A stretch of DNA of 64,000 nt, from positions 2,627,501 to 2,691,500 of the forward strand of contig NZ_CP031455.1 in assembly GCF_003391135.1 (NCBI RefSeq). The letters are read 5' to 3'. The stretch comes from Streptoverticillium olivoreticuli subsp. olivoreticuli. Its GTDB lineage: Bacteria; Actinomycetota; Actinomycetes; Streptomycetales; Streptomycetaceae. Under the pieces are notes generated by a model. The model searched no databases, had not been told where the DNA came from, and worked only from the letters and a program-made list of their open reading frames with translations. A program made the translations under genes and the position numbers. The stretch's first letter is position 1. Each line of letters begins with the position of its first letter. Positions 18,255 through 29,801 of this stretch are shown here, in pieces.

Positions 18255-18723
18255 GCGCCGACCCTATCGGGGTGCCGTGACCCGCTGGTGCGGGGGCCCG
18301 TGGGCCCGCCGTTGCCGGGTGCGGGTCCGCTGCGCCTGCGGCGGGTTTGCTTCCCCAGCCCCGCCCCTTCCCGCAGCATCCGATGCGCGGCTCCGCCGCA
18401 GCCGGGGCTCCGCCCCGGACCCGTGCCCGGGTGCGGCCCGGCGGGTTTGCTTCCCCAGCCCCGCCCCTTCCCACAGCATCTGATGCGCGGCTCCGCCGCA
18501 GCTGGGGCGCGTGCCCCAGACCCCCGGCTGTCCCGCTGTTTCCGCCTGCGCCGGGAGCGCCCTTGGGGGTCCCCAGAGGTGCCCCCACGGGCTGAATTTG
18601 CGCACCCCCGGGGGGTCTGGGGGGCTTGCCCCCCTCACGCGGCGGAGCCGCATATCGGATACAGCCGGGAAGGGGCGGGATAGGGGAACAAAGCCCGCCG
18701 GGCCGCACCCGAGCACAGGCACG
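18255..18723. repeat. Intergenic block with two direct and one inverted copy of a ~70-bp repeat
   Basis: The 469-base gap has no gene. A unit beginning GCGGGTTTGCTTCCCCAGCC and ending in GCGCGGCTCCGCCGCAG occurs at 18341-18410 and again exactly 100 bases on at 18441-18510. A third, inverted copy lies at about 18639-18709. The copies differ at a few bases. The inverted arrangement could form a long foldback. Related shorter pieces (the CCCCAGCCCCGCCCCTTCC core) occur at about 22317 and 61838. It is a decayed dispersed-repeat cluster between two leftward genes. Confidence 0.8.
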
Positions 18724-19890
18724 TCACGGCGCGCGCCGCCGCCAAAGAGCCGCTGACGCGATCAAGAAGAGGGCCCCCAGCGACGCCGCACCCAGCGCCA
18801 CCGGGCTGGGAAACGTCGCACGCTCGGGCGACGCCTCCGCAGCGGCAGGCCCGAAGAAGCGCGGCGGAGGGCCCTGCGCCCGGAGCGGGCGTACGGCCGC
18901 GCCGCGGGCGATCGCCGCAGCCGGGTCCACGAGCCCCGCGCCCAGCGCGTCGTCCCGCCCGCCCGGCGGGCCGCCGCTCGCCGTGTCCACGATCAGCTCA
19001 CGGACCTGCGCCGGGCTCAGCCCGGGATGCGCGGCGCGCACCAGCGCCACCGCGCCCGACACGAAGGCGGAGGCCGCGCTCGTCCCCCACCCCTCGTAGT
19101 AGCGCCGGTCGGGGTCCGCGATCACCACGTCGACACCGGGCGCGCTGACGGCCGCGTACCAGCGGCGGGTGGAGAACGGCGCGCGGTTGCCGTAGCGGTC
19201 GACGGCGGTGACGGCGATGACGCCCGGGTACGCGGCGGGGTAGGAGACGTGGTCGCCCTGCTCGCCGCCGTTGCCGGCCGAGGCGACGACGACGGCGCCC
19301 TTGCTCAGCGCGTACTGCACGGCGGCGTCCTCGCGCGGTTCGGGGTGCGCGGTGGCGCTGTCGTCGCCGAGGGACAGGTTGATGACGTCGGCACCGTGGT
19401 CGGCGGCCCAGCGGATGCCGTCCGCGAGGGCGCTGCCGCGGGCGCCGCGGGCCTTGGGCCGGGCCGGGTCGCCGTCCTCCAGGATCACCCGGACCGGCAG
19501 GATCTTCGCCTCGGGCGCGATGCCGAGCACACCGTCCGAGCCATCGTCACCATGCCCGCGCCCGGCGATGATCCCGGCCATCGCGGTGCCGTGCCGCGCC
19601 CAGGAGCGGTCGCCGGGGCCTGCGCCGAAACCGACGAGGTCCTTGCCCGCCAGCACCTGCCCGCGGAGGTCGGGGTGCCCGTCGTCGACCCCGGTGTCGA
19701 GGACGGCGACGGTCACCCCGGCGCCCTTGGTGGTGCGCCAGGCGTCCTCCGTGTGCAGGGCGTCGAGGGCCCATTCCTGCGCGCGTATCGCGTCCGCGCG
19801 CGCGGGCCCGGCGGGCAGCACGGCGCAGGCGACGGCGACGGTGATCGCCGCGGTGACACGGCTGCCCGCGGCGCCGGTGAACACCCTCAT
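18724..19890 (-). CDS. Mycosin-like membrane-anchored subtilisin protease (S8)
   Basis: This 388-residue serine protease has a signal peptide (about 1-33, ending ARADA). The catalytic triad is intact: VAVLDTGVD (Asp), WARHGTAMAGIIAG (His), GWGTSAASAFVSGAVALV (Ser), with VVASAGNGG forming the oxyanion side. A C-terminal membrane helix (about 358-380) and basic tail anchor it outside the membrane. This layout is that of type VII secretion mycosins (MycP). No ESX genes (EccB-E, WXG100) lie beside it. Its ATG overlaps the stop of the membrane protein gene upstream (ATGA), so the two are coupled. Confidence 0.92.
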   Translation of the reverse strand: MRVFTGAAGSRVTAAITVAVACAVLPAGPARADAIRAQEWALDALHTEDAWRTTKGAGVTVAVLDTGVDDGHPDLRGQVLAGKDLVGFGAGPGDRSWARHGTAMAGIIAGRGHGDDGSDGVLGIAPEAKILPVRVILEDGDPARPKARGARGSALADGIRWAADHGADVINLSLGDDSATAHPEPREDAAVQYALSKGAVVVASAGNGGEQGDHVSYPAAYPGVIAVTAVDRYGNRAPFSTRRWYAAVSAPGVDVVIADPDRRYYEGWGTSAASAFVSGAVALVRAAHPGLSPAQVRELIVDTASGGPPGGRDDALGAGLVDPAAAIARGAAVRPLRAQGPPPRFFGPAAAEASPERATFPSPVALGAASLGALFLIASAALWRRRAP

Positions 19891-20873
19891 CCCCGGGCCC
19901 CCTTGGCGGTGGTGCGCAGGGCCCGGTGGAGCCCTCGTTCCAGGTGGTCGGCCAGGGCGATCGCGTCGTGGCCGAGCCCGGCCTGGGCGGGTGCGGTGGT
20001 GGCGCCGGGGCCGACCGCCCGGTCGGCGGGCTGCGGGGGCGTGCCCGTACGGCCGTCCGCGAACCCGGACACCGTGTAGACGACGGCGGGCAGGTCGGTC
20101 AGGACGCCGATGTGCCAGCTGGCGCGCTGCGCGTCACCGAAGTGTTCGGCGGCGGTGCCCCTGGGCGCGTACGGGCGGGGCATCAGATCGGCGCGCTCGT
20201 CGAGCCGTTCGTCGGAGAAGCGTCTGCGCAGGGCGCGCATGCCGGTGCCGTCGGCGGCCGTGACGACGAGGCCGACGGTGGTGACGCGGGTGGCGGTCGC
20301 GTCCGTGTACGTGGCCCGGAGCAGCCGCTCGCACCCCACCGGCGCGAGCGCCTTCGCGAGGAGGGGGTCGAAGGCGCCCGCGCAGTCGCCGTCCGGGGCG
20401 ACGCCGACGCGGGTCCAGTCGCGGGCCGCTCCGCCGGGGCCGGCGGAGTCGTCGTGGAGCGTGCGCGGGAAGAGGTCGTCGACGGGGACGGTGTGCCAGA
20501 GGGTGCGACCGCGCTCGAAGGAGCGTTCCGCGGCGGACCGCCGACCCGGTTCCCCGGTGAGCCAACTTCCGGCCGCGGCGCCGCCGATGAGGCCGATGCC
20601 GAGGACGAGGCAGGTCGCCGCCGCGACGGTCCGGCGGGCCGGGTGCGGCTCCGTCGTGCCTTCGGCGGGCGTCCCCGGATTCCGTACGGGACGGCCCGGC
20701 CCGCCCGGGACGCGCGGCGGCGTGGACGGGCACGGCGGGTACGGCCGCTCCGGCAGGCGGGGGCGGGGCACGGACGGCGTCGGACCCGCGCCGGGTCTGG
20801 AGCGTACCGGGAGCTCGGTCGGGGCGGGATTCGGGCGCACCCCCGTCGGAGGTGGCTCCGCTTCCGTGGTCAA
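19887..20873 (-). CDS. Single-pass membrane protein coupled to the mycosin, function unknown
   Basis: This protein of about 328 residues has a cytoplasmic, Pro/Arg-rich N-terminal part (about 1-85) and one membrane helix (VAAATCLVLGIGLIGGAAAGSWL). The extracellular domain that follows has two Cys (GDCAGAFDP and VGCERLLRATYTD), probably disulphide-bonded. The start is taken as TTG at 20873, with GGGGAG eight bases upstream; an in-frame GTG at 20930 lacks a clear site. Its stop overlaps the mycosin ATG. The extracellular side of both proteins suggests they act together, perhaps as substrate or regulator and protease. That is inference. Confidence 0.7.
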   Translation of the reverse strand: MTTEAEPPPTGVRPNPAPTELPVRSRPGAGPTPSVPRPRLPERPYPPCPSTPPRVPGGPGRPVRNPGTPAEGTTEPHPARRTVAAATCLVLGIGLIGGAAAGSWLTGEPGRRSAAERSFERGRTLWHTVPVDDLFPRTLHDDSAGPGGAARDWTRVGVAPDGDCAGAFDPLLAKALAPVGCERLLRATYTDATATRVTTVGLVVTAADGTGMRALRRRFSDERLDERADLMPRPYAPRGTAAEHFGDAQRASWHIGVLTDLPAVVYTVSGFADGRTGTPPQPADRAVGPGATTAPAQAGLGHDAIALADHLERGLHRALRTTAKGARG

Positions 20874-21062
20874 CCTGCGCTCTCCCCCTCGCGAGCCGGC
20901 TCGCCGGTTCGGTTCCTGACATGCCGCCACCGGCGGTGTGCGCCCGCGGCGTGCCCGTCACTCTACGGGGACGGTGGTGGCCTCTGCCATCGCCATCCGG
21001 CCTCTCTCCGACGTCTGTCCGGCCTCTGTTCAGCGGTGAACTCCCTCTGGCAAGCTGCGCGC

Positions 21063-22280
21063 ATGCCGCCTCGCATCGCCGGTTCCCCCGCCGATCGGGC
21101 CCGTTACGACCGGGCCACCGCATCTCTCGACGCGCCCCTGGCGGTGGTCGACCTTCAGGCGTTCGACGCCAATGCCCGGGATCTGGTGCGGCGGGCGGGC
21201 GGCAAGCCGGTGCGGGTGGCGAGCAAGTCGGTGCGCTGCCGGGTGCTGTTGGAGCGGGTGCTGGCGCGGGACGGGTTCTCGGGGGTGATGAGCTATTCGC
21301 TCGCGGAATCGCTGTGGCTGGCGCGTTCGGGCTTCCCCGACGTCCTGCTGGCGTATCCGTCGGCGGACCGCGCGGGTTTCGCCGAGCTGACGTCGGACCC
21401 CGAGCTCGCGGCGGCGGTCACGGTGATGGTGGACGACCCGGCACAGCTCGCGCTGATCGACGCCGCGCGTGCCGGAGGCCGGCGGTCCGAAGAGGTGCGG
21501 GTCTGCCTGGAGATGGACACCTCGCTGCGGCTGCTGGGCGGCCGGGTGCGGATCGGCGCGCTGCGTTCGCCGCTGCGCGATCCGGTGCGGCTGGCGGAGG
21601 TGGCGCGGGCGATCGACCGCCGTCCGGGGTTCCGGCTGGTGGGGCTGATGGCGTACGAGGCTCATGTGGCGGGCGTGGGTGATGCGGTGGCGGGGCATCC
21701 GGTGCGGTCCCGGGCCGTGCGGCTGATGCAGGCCGTGGCCCGCAAGGAACTCGCGGCGCGCCGGGCCGAGGCGGTGCGGGCCGTACAGGCGGTGGCGGAG
21801 CTGGAGTTCGTCAACGGCGGCGGCACGGGGAGCGTCGCGTCCACCGCGGCGGAGGAGGCGGTCACGGAGGTGGCCGCGGGGTCGGGGCTGTTCGTGCCGC
21901 GGCTGTTCGACCACTACAGCTCGTTCCGGGGCCGCCCGGCGGCGCTGTTCGCCCTGCCCGTGGTGCGGCGCCCGGGGGTGGGGGTGGTGACCGTGGCGGG
22001 CGGCGGCTACCCGGCATCGGGGGCCGCGGGCCGCGACCGGCTGCCGACGCCGTACCTCCCGGCCGGCCTGCGCCACGACGCGCGCGAGGGGGCGGGCGAG
22101 GTGCAGACGCCGCTGCTCGGGCGGCCGACCGATGATCTGCTGGTGGGCGACAAGGTGTGGTTCCGCCACGCGAAGGCGGGCGAGCTGTGCGAGCGCTTCG
22201 ACACGCTGCACTTGATCGACGGCGACCGGGTGATTCGGACGGTACCGACGTATCGGGGCGAGGGCCGCACGTTTCTGTGA
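21063..22280 (+). CDS. PLP-dependent amino acid deaminase/aldolase (D-serine dehydratase/D-threonine aldolase-like)
   Basis: This 405-residue enzyme has an alanine-racemase-type N-terminal barrel: DAPLAVVDLQAFDANARDLVRRAGGKPVRVASKSVR, where the Lys of ASKSV should hold the PLP. FVNGGGTGSV would bind the cofactor phosphate. The C-terminal D-serine-dehydratase-like domain carries GGGYPASG, the metal-ligand region VGDKVWFRHAKAGELCERF and DGDRVIRTVPTYRGEG. Such enzymes act on D-amino acids or 3-hydroxy-D-amino acids. The substrate is uncertain. It stands alone, divergent from the mycosin pair. Confidence 0.88.
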   Translation: MPPRIAGSPADRARYDRATASLDAPLAVVDLQAFDANARDLVRRAGGKPVRVASKSVRCRVLLERVLARDGFSGVMSYSLAESLWLARSGFPDVLLAYPSADRAGFAELTSDPELAAAVTVMVDDPAQLALIDAARAGGRRSEEVRVCLEMDTSLRLLGGRVRIGALRSPLRDPVRLAEVARAIDRRPGFRLVGLMAYEAHVAGVGDAVAGHPVRSRAVRLMQAVARKELAARRAEAVRAVQAVAELEFVNGGGTGSVASTAAEEAVTEVAAGSGLFVPRLFDHYSSFRGRPAALFALPVVRRPGVGVVTVAGGGYPASGAAGRDRLPTPYLPAGLRHDAREGAGEVQTPLLGRPTDDLLVGDKVWFRHAKAGELCERFDTLHLIDGDRVIRTVPTYRGEGRTFL

Positions 22281-22380
22281 CCGGTCTTGAGGTGCCCCGC
22301 GGCGGCGGTTTCGTTCCCCAGCCCCGCCCCTTCCCGAAACTGGGGCTCCGCCCCAGACCCCGAAGCACGCTTCGCGCGCT

Positions 22381-22453
22381 GTCCTCAAACTCCCCCAGCT
22401 ACCGCTGGGAGGTGCCCCCACGGGCTGATTCAGCCCGTCCGGCGTTTGAGGAC
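22381..22453. repeat. Dispersed palindromic repeat, full copy (nested hairpins)
   Basis: Outer arms GTCCTCAAAC (22381-22390) and GTTTGAGGAC (22444-22453) are perfectly complementary. Inside are the CCCAGC/GCTGGG hairpin and an ACGGGCTG-ATTC-AGCCCGT hairpin. The first 47 bases are identical to 61926-61972. It lies between two convergent genes and may act as a terminator for both. Confidence 0.85.
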
Positions 22454-22476
22454 AAGCGGCGCAGCCGCTTCGTGGT

Positions 22477-23751
<1,275 letters not shown>

Positions 23752-23829
23752 GCGTTCTCTTACGTGCGTGAGGGGCAGGACGTACGCCGGGGCCGGCGGG
23801 TGGCCGGCCCCGGCGTTTGATCATGGACC

Positions 23830-24615
23830 TTACACAGGTGTCACATAGGCGCCCGCGATGCCACCGTCCACCAGGAACTCCGCGGCGTTGACGAACGAGG
23901 AGTCGTCGCTGGCGAGGAAGGCGACGGCGGCGGCGATCTCCTCGGGCTCGGCGAAGCGGCCCACGGGCACGTGGACCAGGCGGCGCGCGGCGCGCTCAGG
24001 GTCCTTGGCGAAGAGCTCCTTCAGGAGCGGGGTGTTCACCGGCCCCGGGCACAGGGCGTTGACGCGGATGCCCTCGCGTGCGAACTGCACGCCCAGCTCG
24101 CGGGACATGGCCAGCACGCCGCCCTTGGAGGCGGTGTAGCTGATCTGCGAGGTGGCGGCGCCCATCACGGCGACGAAGGAGGCGGTGTTGATGATGGAGC
24201 CCCTGCGCTGCTCCCGCATATAGGGGAGGGCGGCCTTGCAGCAGAGGTAGACGGAGGTGAGGTTGACCTCCTGGACGCGCTTCCAGGCGTCGAGTCCGGT
24301 GGTGAGGATGGAGTCGTCGTCGGGCGGCGAGATCCCGGCGTTGTTGAAGGCGATGTCGACCGAGCCATAGGTGTCGTAGGCGGTCTTGAAGAGGGCCTCG
24401 ACCTGCTCGGGGTCGGTGACGTCGACCTGGACGAAGAGCCCGCCGACCTCCTCGGCGGCGGCCTTGCCGGCGCCCTCGGAGATGTCCGCGCAGACGACGT
24501 TCGCACCTTCGGAGGCGAGCCGCCGGGCGGTCGCCAGGCCGATGCCGCTGCCGGCTCCGGTGATCACGGCGGTGCGTCCGACGAGGCGGCGGCAGACGGG
24601 GTTCTGGTCGGTCAC
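23830..24615 (-). CDS. Short-chain dehydrogenase/reductase of the gamma-glutamylation cluster
   Basis: This 261-residue classical SDR has TAVITGAGSGIGLATARRLA (NAD-binding), NNAGISPP, NTASFV (catalytic Ser region) and YTASKGGVLAMSREL (YxxxK catalytic pair). The C-terminal VDGGIAGAY is typical. The start GTG at 24615 overlaps the stop of the aldehyde dehydrogenase gene (GTGA). It is third in the leftward glnA4-type/ALDH/SDR operon, so it may oxidise a hydroxyl of a glutamylated amine such as gamma-glutamylethanolamide. That assignment is inference from context. Confidence 0.92.
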   Translation of the reverse strand: MTDQNPVCRRLVGRTAVITGAGSGIGLATARRLASEGANVVCADISEGAGKAAAEEVGGLFVQVDVTDPEQVEALFKTAYDTYGSVDIAFNNAGISPPDDDSILTTGLDAWKRVQEVNLTSVYLCCKAALPYMREQRRGSIINTASFVAVMGAATSQISYTASKGGVLAMSRELGVQFAREGIRVNALCPGPVNTPLLKELFAKDPERAARRLVHVPVGRFAEPEEIAAAVAFLASDDSSFVNAAEFLVDGGIAGAYVTPV

Positions 24616-25979
24616 GGGGTCTCCTCGGTGCTGATGAACACGTTCTTGGTCTCGGTGAACGCGGCGAGTGCGCCAGGGCCGAGTTCGCGGCCCAGGCCGG
24701 ACTGCTTGAAGCCCCCGAAGGGGGTCCAGTAGCGGACGCTGCTGTGGGAGTTGACGGAGAGGTTGCCCGCGGCGACGGCGCGGGAGACGCGGATCGCCCG
24801 GCCGACGTCCCGGGTCCAGATCGACCCGGACAGCCCGTAGTCGGTGGCGTTGGCGATCCGTACGGCGTCGGCCTCGTCCTCGAAGGGGATGACGACGGCG
24901 ACCGGGCCGAAGATCTCCTCCGTGGCCGTGCGGTCGTCGGGCGCGGCCTCCAGGACGGTCGCGGGATACCAGAAGCCCTTGCCCTCGGGGGCCTCGCCGC
25001 GGATGGCGGCCGGGGCGTCCTCGCGGACGTAGCCCCGTACGCGCTCCCGGTGCGCGGCGGAGATCAGCGGGCCCATCTGCGTGGCCGGGTCCGTCGGGTC
25101 GCCCACGGTGAAGGCGCGGACGGCGGGCTCCAGGAGCTCCATGAAGCGGTCGTACACGCTCCGTTGGACCAGGATGCGGCTGCGGGCGCAGCAGTCCTGG
25201 CCGGTGTTGTCGAGGAAGGAGCCGGGGGCGGCCGCGGCGGCCCGCTCGACGTCGGCGTCGACGAAGACGATGTTGGGGCTCTTGCCGCCGAGTTCGAGGG
25301 TCACGCGCTTCACGTGCGCGGCGCACTTGGCCATGATCTGTTTGCCGACGGCGGTGGAGCCGGTGAAGACGACCTTGGCGACGCCGGGGTGTTCGACGAG
25401 GGCGTCGCCCGCGACGGGCCCGTCGCCGGGGAGGACCTGGAAGAGCCCTTCGGGCAGGCCCGATTCCAGGGCGAGTTCGGCGAGCCGCAGCGCGGTGAGG
25501 GGGGTGGTCTCGGCGGGTTTGAGGAGGACGGCGTTGCCCGCGGCGAGGGCGGGGGCGAGGCCCCAGGCGGCGATGGGCATCGGGAAGTTCCACGGGGCGA
25601 TGACGGCGACGACGCCGAGCGGTTCGTGGAAGGTGACGTTCAGTCCCCCGGCGACGGGGATCTGGCTGCCGGTGAGGCGTTCGACGCCTGAGGCCGCGTA
25701 GTCGAGCAGGTCGCGGGCGTTGCCCGCCTCCCAGCGGGCGTTGCCGATGGGGTGCCCGGCCTCGCGGACCTCCAGCAGGGCCAGTTCCTCCAGGTGCGTG
25801 TCGACCGCGGCGGCGAAGCGGCGCAGGTGGCGGGCGCGGTCGCCCGGAGCGAACTCGGCCCAGCGGCGCTGGGCCTCGGTGGCGCGCCGGACAGCCGCGT
25901 CCACGTCCTGCGGCGTCGCCGCCCGGACCGTGGCGACCAGTTCCTCGGTCGCCGGGTTGATGACGTCGTGCTCGTGCAA
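24612..25979 (-). CDS. NAD(P)-dependent aldehyde dehydrogenase of the gamma-glutamylation cluster
   Basis: This 455-residue aldehyde dehydrogenase shows VIAPWNFPM, FTGSTAVGKQIMAK, VTLELGGKSPNIVFVDAD (catalytic Glu) and FLDNTGQDCCARSRILV (catalytic Cys), then TEEIFGPVAVVIPF. The start is read as TTG at 25979, with AGGGAG six bases upstream; the open frame continues further but into non-conserved sequence. It lies 50 bases after the glutamine-synthetase-like gene. The likely role is oxidation of a gamma-glutamyl aminoaldehyde to an acid, as PuuC does in the Puu pathway. Confidence 0.94.
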   Translation of the reverse strand: MHEHDVINPATEELVATVRAATPQDVDAAVRRATEAQRRWAEFAPGDRARHLRRFAAAVDTHLEELALLEVREAGHPIGNARWEAGNARDLLDYAASGVERLTGSQIPVAGGLNVTFHEPLGVVAVIAPWNFPMPIAAWGLAPALAAGNAVLLKPAETTPLTALRLAELALESGLPEGLFQVLPGDGPVAGDALVEHPGVAKVVFTGSTAVGKQIMAKCAAHVKRVTLELGGKSPNIVFVDADVERAAAAAPGSFLDNTGQDCCARSRILVQRSVYDRFMELLEPAVRAFTVGDPTDPATQMGPLISAAHRERVRGYVREDAPAAIRGEAPEGKGFWYPATVLEAAPDDRTATEEIFGPVAVVIPFEDEADAVRIANATDYGLSGSIWTRDVGRAIRVSRAVAAGNLSVNSHSSVRYWTPFGGFKQSGLGRELGPGALAAFTETKNVFISTEETP

Positions 25980-26029
25980 GTCTTCTCCCTGCTCGTCGTA
26001 CCTGGGTCGTGCGGAGCCCGCGGCGGGCG

Positions 26030-27397
26030 TCACATGCGCTCGAAGGAACGGAACCGCTCCCAGTCCGTGACGGCCGTGTCGTACGCGGTCTGCTCGACGC
26101 GCGCCATGTGGAGGTAGTGCTCGACGACTTCGTCGCCGAAGGCCGCGCGTGCGACGGGGCTCGCCTCCCACAGGTCCGCCGCCTCGCGCAGCGTCGTCGG
26201 CACGTGGGCGGCGTCGCCCGCGTACGCGTTGCCCGTACAGGGCTCGGGCAGCTCCAGTTCCTGCTCGATGCCGTGGAGGCCGGCGGCGACCATGCCCGCG
26301 ACGGCGAGATAGGGGTTCACGTCGCCGCCGGGCAGGCGGTTCTCGAAGCGGTGCGCGGGGCCGTGGCCGACGACGCGCAGGGCGCAGGTGCGGTTGTCGG
26401 GCCCCCAGGCGACGGCGGTGGGGGCGAAGGAGCCGGGGCGGAAGCGCTTGTAGGAGTTGATGTTCGGCGCGTAGAGCAGGGTGAAGTCCCGCAGCGCGGC
26501 GAGCTGTCCGGCGAGGAAGTGCCGCATCGTCCTCGACATGCCGTACGGGCCGTCGTCGTCGGCGAGCACGGGCCGTCCGGCCTCGTCGCGCAGCGAGAGG
26601 TGGATGTGGCAGGAGTTGCCCTCGCGCTCGTCGTACTTCGCCATGAAGGTGAGGGCCATGCCCTCCTGGGCGGCGATCTCCTTGGCGCCCGTCTTGTAGA
26701 CGGAGTGCTGGTCACAGGTGGTCAGCGCCTCGTCGTAGACGAACACGATCTCGTGCTGGCCGAGGTTGCACTCGCCCTTGGCGGACTCGACGGTGAGCCC
26801 GGCCGCGCCCATCTCGTTGCGGATGCGGCGCAGCAGCGGTTCGACGCGGCCGGTGCCGAGGACGGAGTAGTCGCTGTTGTACTGGTTGGCGGGGGTCATG
26901 CCGCGGTAGGCGCGGCCCCACGCCTCCTCGTAGGTGTCCTTGAAGACCATGAACTCCAGCTCGGTGCCCGCGTACGCGGTCCAGCCGTGCTCGGCGAGCC
27001 GGTCGAGCTGGCCGCGCAGGATCTGCCGCGGGGAGGCGAGGACGGGCGAGCCGTCGTGCCAGGCGAGGTCGGCGGTGATCAGGGCGGTGCCGGGGTGCCA
27101 GGGGGCGCGGCGCAGGGTGGCGGGGTCGGCGTGCATGGCGAAGTCGCCGTAGCCGCGCTCCCACGAGGACATGGCGTAGCCGGGCACGGTGTTGAGGTCG
27201 ACGTCCACGGCGAGGAGGTAGTTGCAGCCCTCGGTGCCGCCTTCCAGGACCTGTTCGAGGAAGTAGCGGGCCGCGAACCGCTTGCCCTGGAGCCTTCCCT
27301 GCATATCGGTGAAGGCGAGGACGACGGTGTCGATCTCCCCGGAGTCCACGAGCCTGCGCAGCTCCTCGACGGCGAGCGGGGGCGTGCGGTCTGCCAC
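26030..27397 (-). CDS. Glutamine synthetase-like gamma-glutamyl amine ligase (GlnA4 type)
   Basis: This 455-residue protein has the glutamine synthetase fold: an N-terminal beta-grasp (VVLAFTDMQGRLQGKRF) and the catalytic domain with GKGECNLGQHEI-like AKGECNLGQHEIVF, AKYDEREGNSCHIHLSL (ATP/glutamate binding), GSFAPTAVAWGPDNRTCALRVV, and FENRLPGGDVNPYLA. It starts at GTG 27397 with a perfect AGGAGG. Several usual GlnA residues differ, as in GlnA3/GlnA4, which ligate glutamate to polyamines or ethanolamine instead of ammonia. The neighbours (ALDH, SDR, permease, C26 hydrolase, FCD regulator) match the streptomycete glnA4 region, which favours ethanolamine. Polyamines remain possible. Confidence 0.9.
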   Translation of the reverse strand: MADRTPPLAVEELRRLVDSGEIDTVVLAFTDMQGRLQGKRFAARYFLEQVLEGGTEGCNYLLAVDVDLNTVPGYAMSSWERGYGDFAMHADPATLRRAPWHPGTALITADLAWHDGSPVLASPRQILRGQLDRLAEHGWTAYAGTELEFMVFKDTYEEAWGRAYRGMTPANQYNSDYSVLGTGRVEPLLRRIRNEMGAAGLTVESAKGECNLGQHEIVFVYDEALTTCDQHSVYKTGAKEIAAQEGMALTFMAKYDEREGNSCHIHLSLRDEAGRPVLADDDGPYGMSRTMRHFLAGQLAALRDFTLLYAPNINSYKRFRPGSFAPTAVAWGPDNRTCALRVVGHGPAHRFENRLPGGDVNPYLAVAGMVAAGLHGIEQELELPEPCTGNAYAGDAAHVPTTLREAADLWEASPVARAAFGDEVVEHYLHMARVEQTAYDTAVTDWERFRSFERM

Positions 27398-27471
27398 GGT
27401 TTTGCCTCCTGTCGGTCCGGCCGGGAGGTCTTAAGGTAGGCCCGTGGACCATTGATTGGGAAGGGGTCTCG

Positions 27472-28194
27472 ATGGACGGGAGTTCAACGGACCGGCTGGC
27501 GCCGGTGCTGCGGCCGGTCCGCGCGGGCAACGGCTTCGAGGAGGCGCTGGAGCAGATACTCCAGATCGTCCGCCTGGGGCTGGTGCCGGAGGGGGAACGG
27601 CTCCCCTCCGAGCGCGAGTTGGCGGAGCGGCTGCGGATCAGCCGGGTCACGCTGCGCGAGGCGCTGAAGGTGCTCCAGGACCAGGGGCTGGTGGAGAGCA
27701 GGCGCGGGCGGTACGGGGGGACGTTCGTGCGCGCCCGACCCGCCACGGCGGCCGGGGAGCGGGCGGGCGCCGCCCGGGCGGAGGTCGACGTCGAGGACAC
27801 GCTGCGGTTCCGGGAGGTGCTGGAGGTGGGCGCGGCGGGGCTGTGCGCCGCCCACTGCCTCGACGAGGAGCAGGCGGCCCGGCTGCGGGCGGCGCTGGAC
27901 GCCACGCACGACGCGCCCCTGGCCGAATACCGGCGTCTGGACACGCTGTTCCACCTGACGCTCGCGGAGCTGTCGGGGTCGCCGACGCTGGCGGCGCAGT
28001 ACGCGGCGGTCCGGGCGACGGTCAACGAGCTGCTCGACCGCATCCCCCTGCTGGTCCGCAACCTCGAACACTCGCAGCTCCAGCACACCGCGCTGGTCGA
28101 CGCCGTGCTGGCCGGGGACGCGGAGGCCGCGCGCGAGGTGATGCGCGAGCACTGCTGCGGCACGGCGGCGCTGCTGCGCGGCTTCCTGTCCTGA
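27472..28194 (+). CDS. FadR-subfamily GntR transcriptional regulator (FCD domain)
   Basis: This 240-residue regulator has a winged helix at the N-terminus (LGLVPEGERLPSERELAERLRISRVTLREALKVLQDQGLVESRRGRYGGTFV). The C-terminal FCD ligand-binding domain follows (FREVLEVGAAGLCAAHCLDEEQ, RLDTLFHLTLAELSG, HTALVDAVLAGDAEAAREVMREH), with conserved His/Asp metal or ligand residues. It faces the leftward glutamyl-ligase operon across a 74-base gap and precedes the permease gene, so it probably controls both. The inducer may be the amine or its glutamyl derivative. Confidence 0.93.
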   Translation: MDGSSTDRLAPVLRPVRAGNGFEEALEQILQIVRLGLVPEGERLPSERELAERLRISRVTLREALKVLQDQGLVESRRGRYGGTFVRARPATAAGERAGAARAEVDVEDTLRFREVLEVGAAGLCAAHCLDEEQAARLRAALDATHDAPLAEYRRLDTLFHLTLAELSGSPTLAAQYAAVRATVNELLDRIPLLVRNLEHSQLQHTALVDAVLAGDAEAAREVMREHCCGTAALLRGFLS

Positions 28195-28249
28195 CGGGCA
28201 CCGGGGAGGGGCATCGGTAACCAGGGTTTTACGCAAGGGGGTTGCCTTA

Positions 28250-28279
28250 CGCGCCACACCAAGGCAAAGGTATGGCGCG
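28250..28279 (+). promoter_or_regulatory. Imperfect 11-bp inverted repeat before the permease gene
   Basis: CGCGCCACACC (28250-28260) and GGTATGGCGCG (28269-28279) are complementary at 10 of 11 positions around an 8-base spacer. It lies 56 bases after the regulator stop and 31 before the permease ATG. It may be an operator for the FCD regulator or a weak terminator. Confidence 0.4.
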
Positions 28280-28310
28280 AAACCTTTACTCCCGAGGGCA
28301 GGAGCGGCTC

Positions 28311-29771
<1,461 letters not shown>

Positions 29772-29801
29772 CACACGACCGACCCGGAAGGACAAGCACG
29801 C

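Noticed and set aside
28200..28290. Possible GlnR box (GTnAC-n6-GAAAC) before the permease
   Set aside because: Only isolated half-sites (GTAAC at about 28217, GAAAC at 28279) occur and the spacing does not fit.
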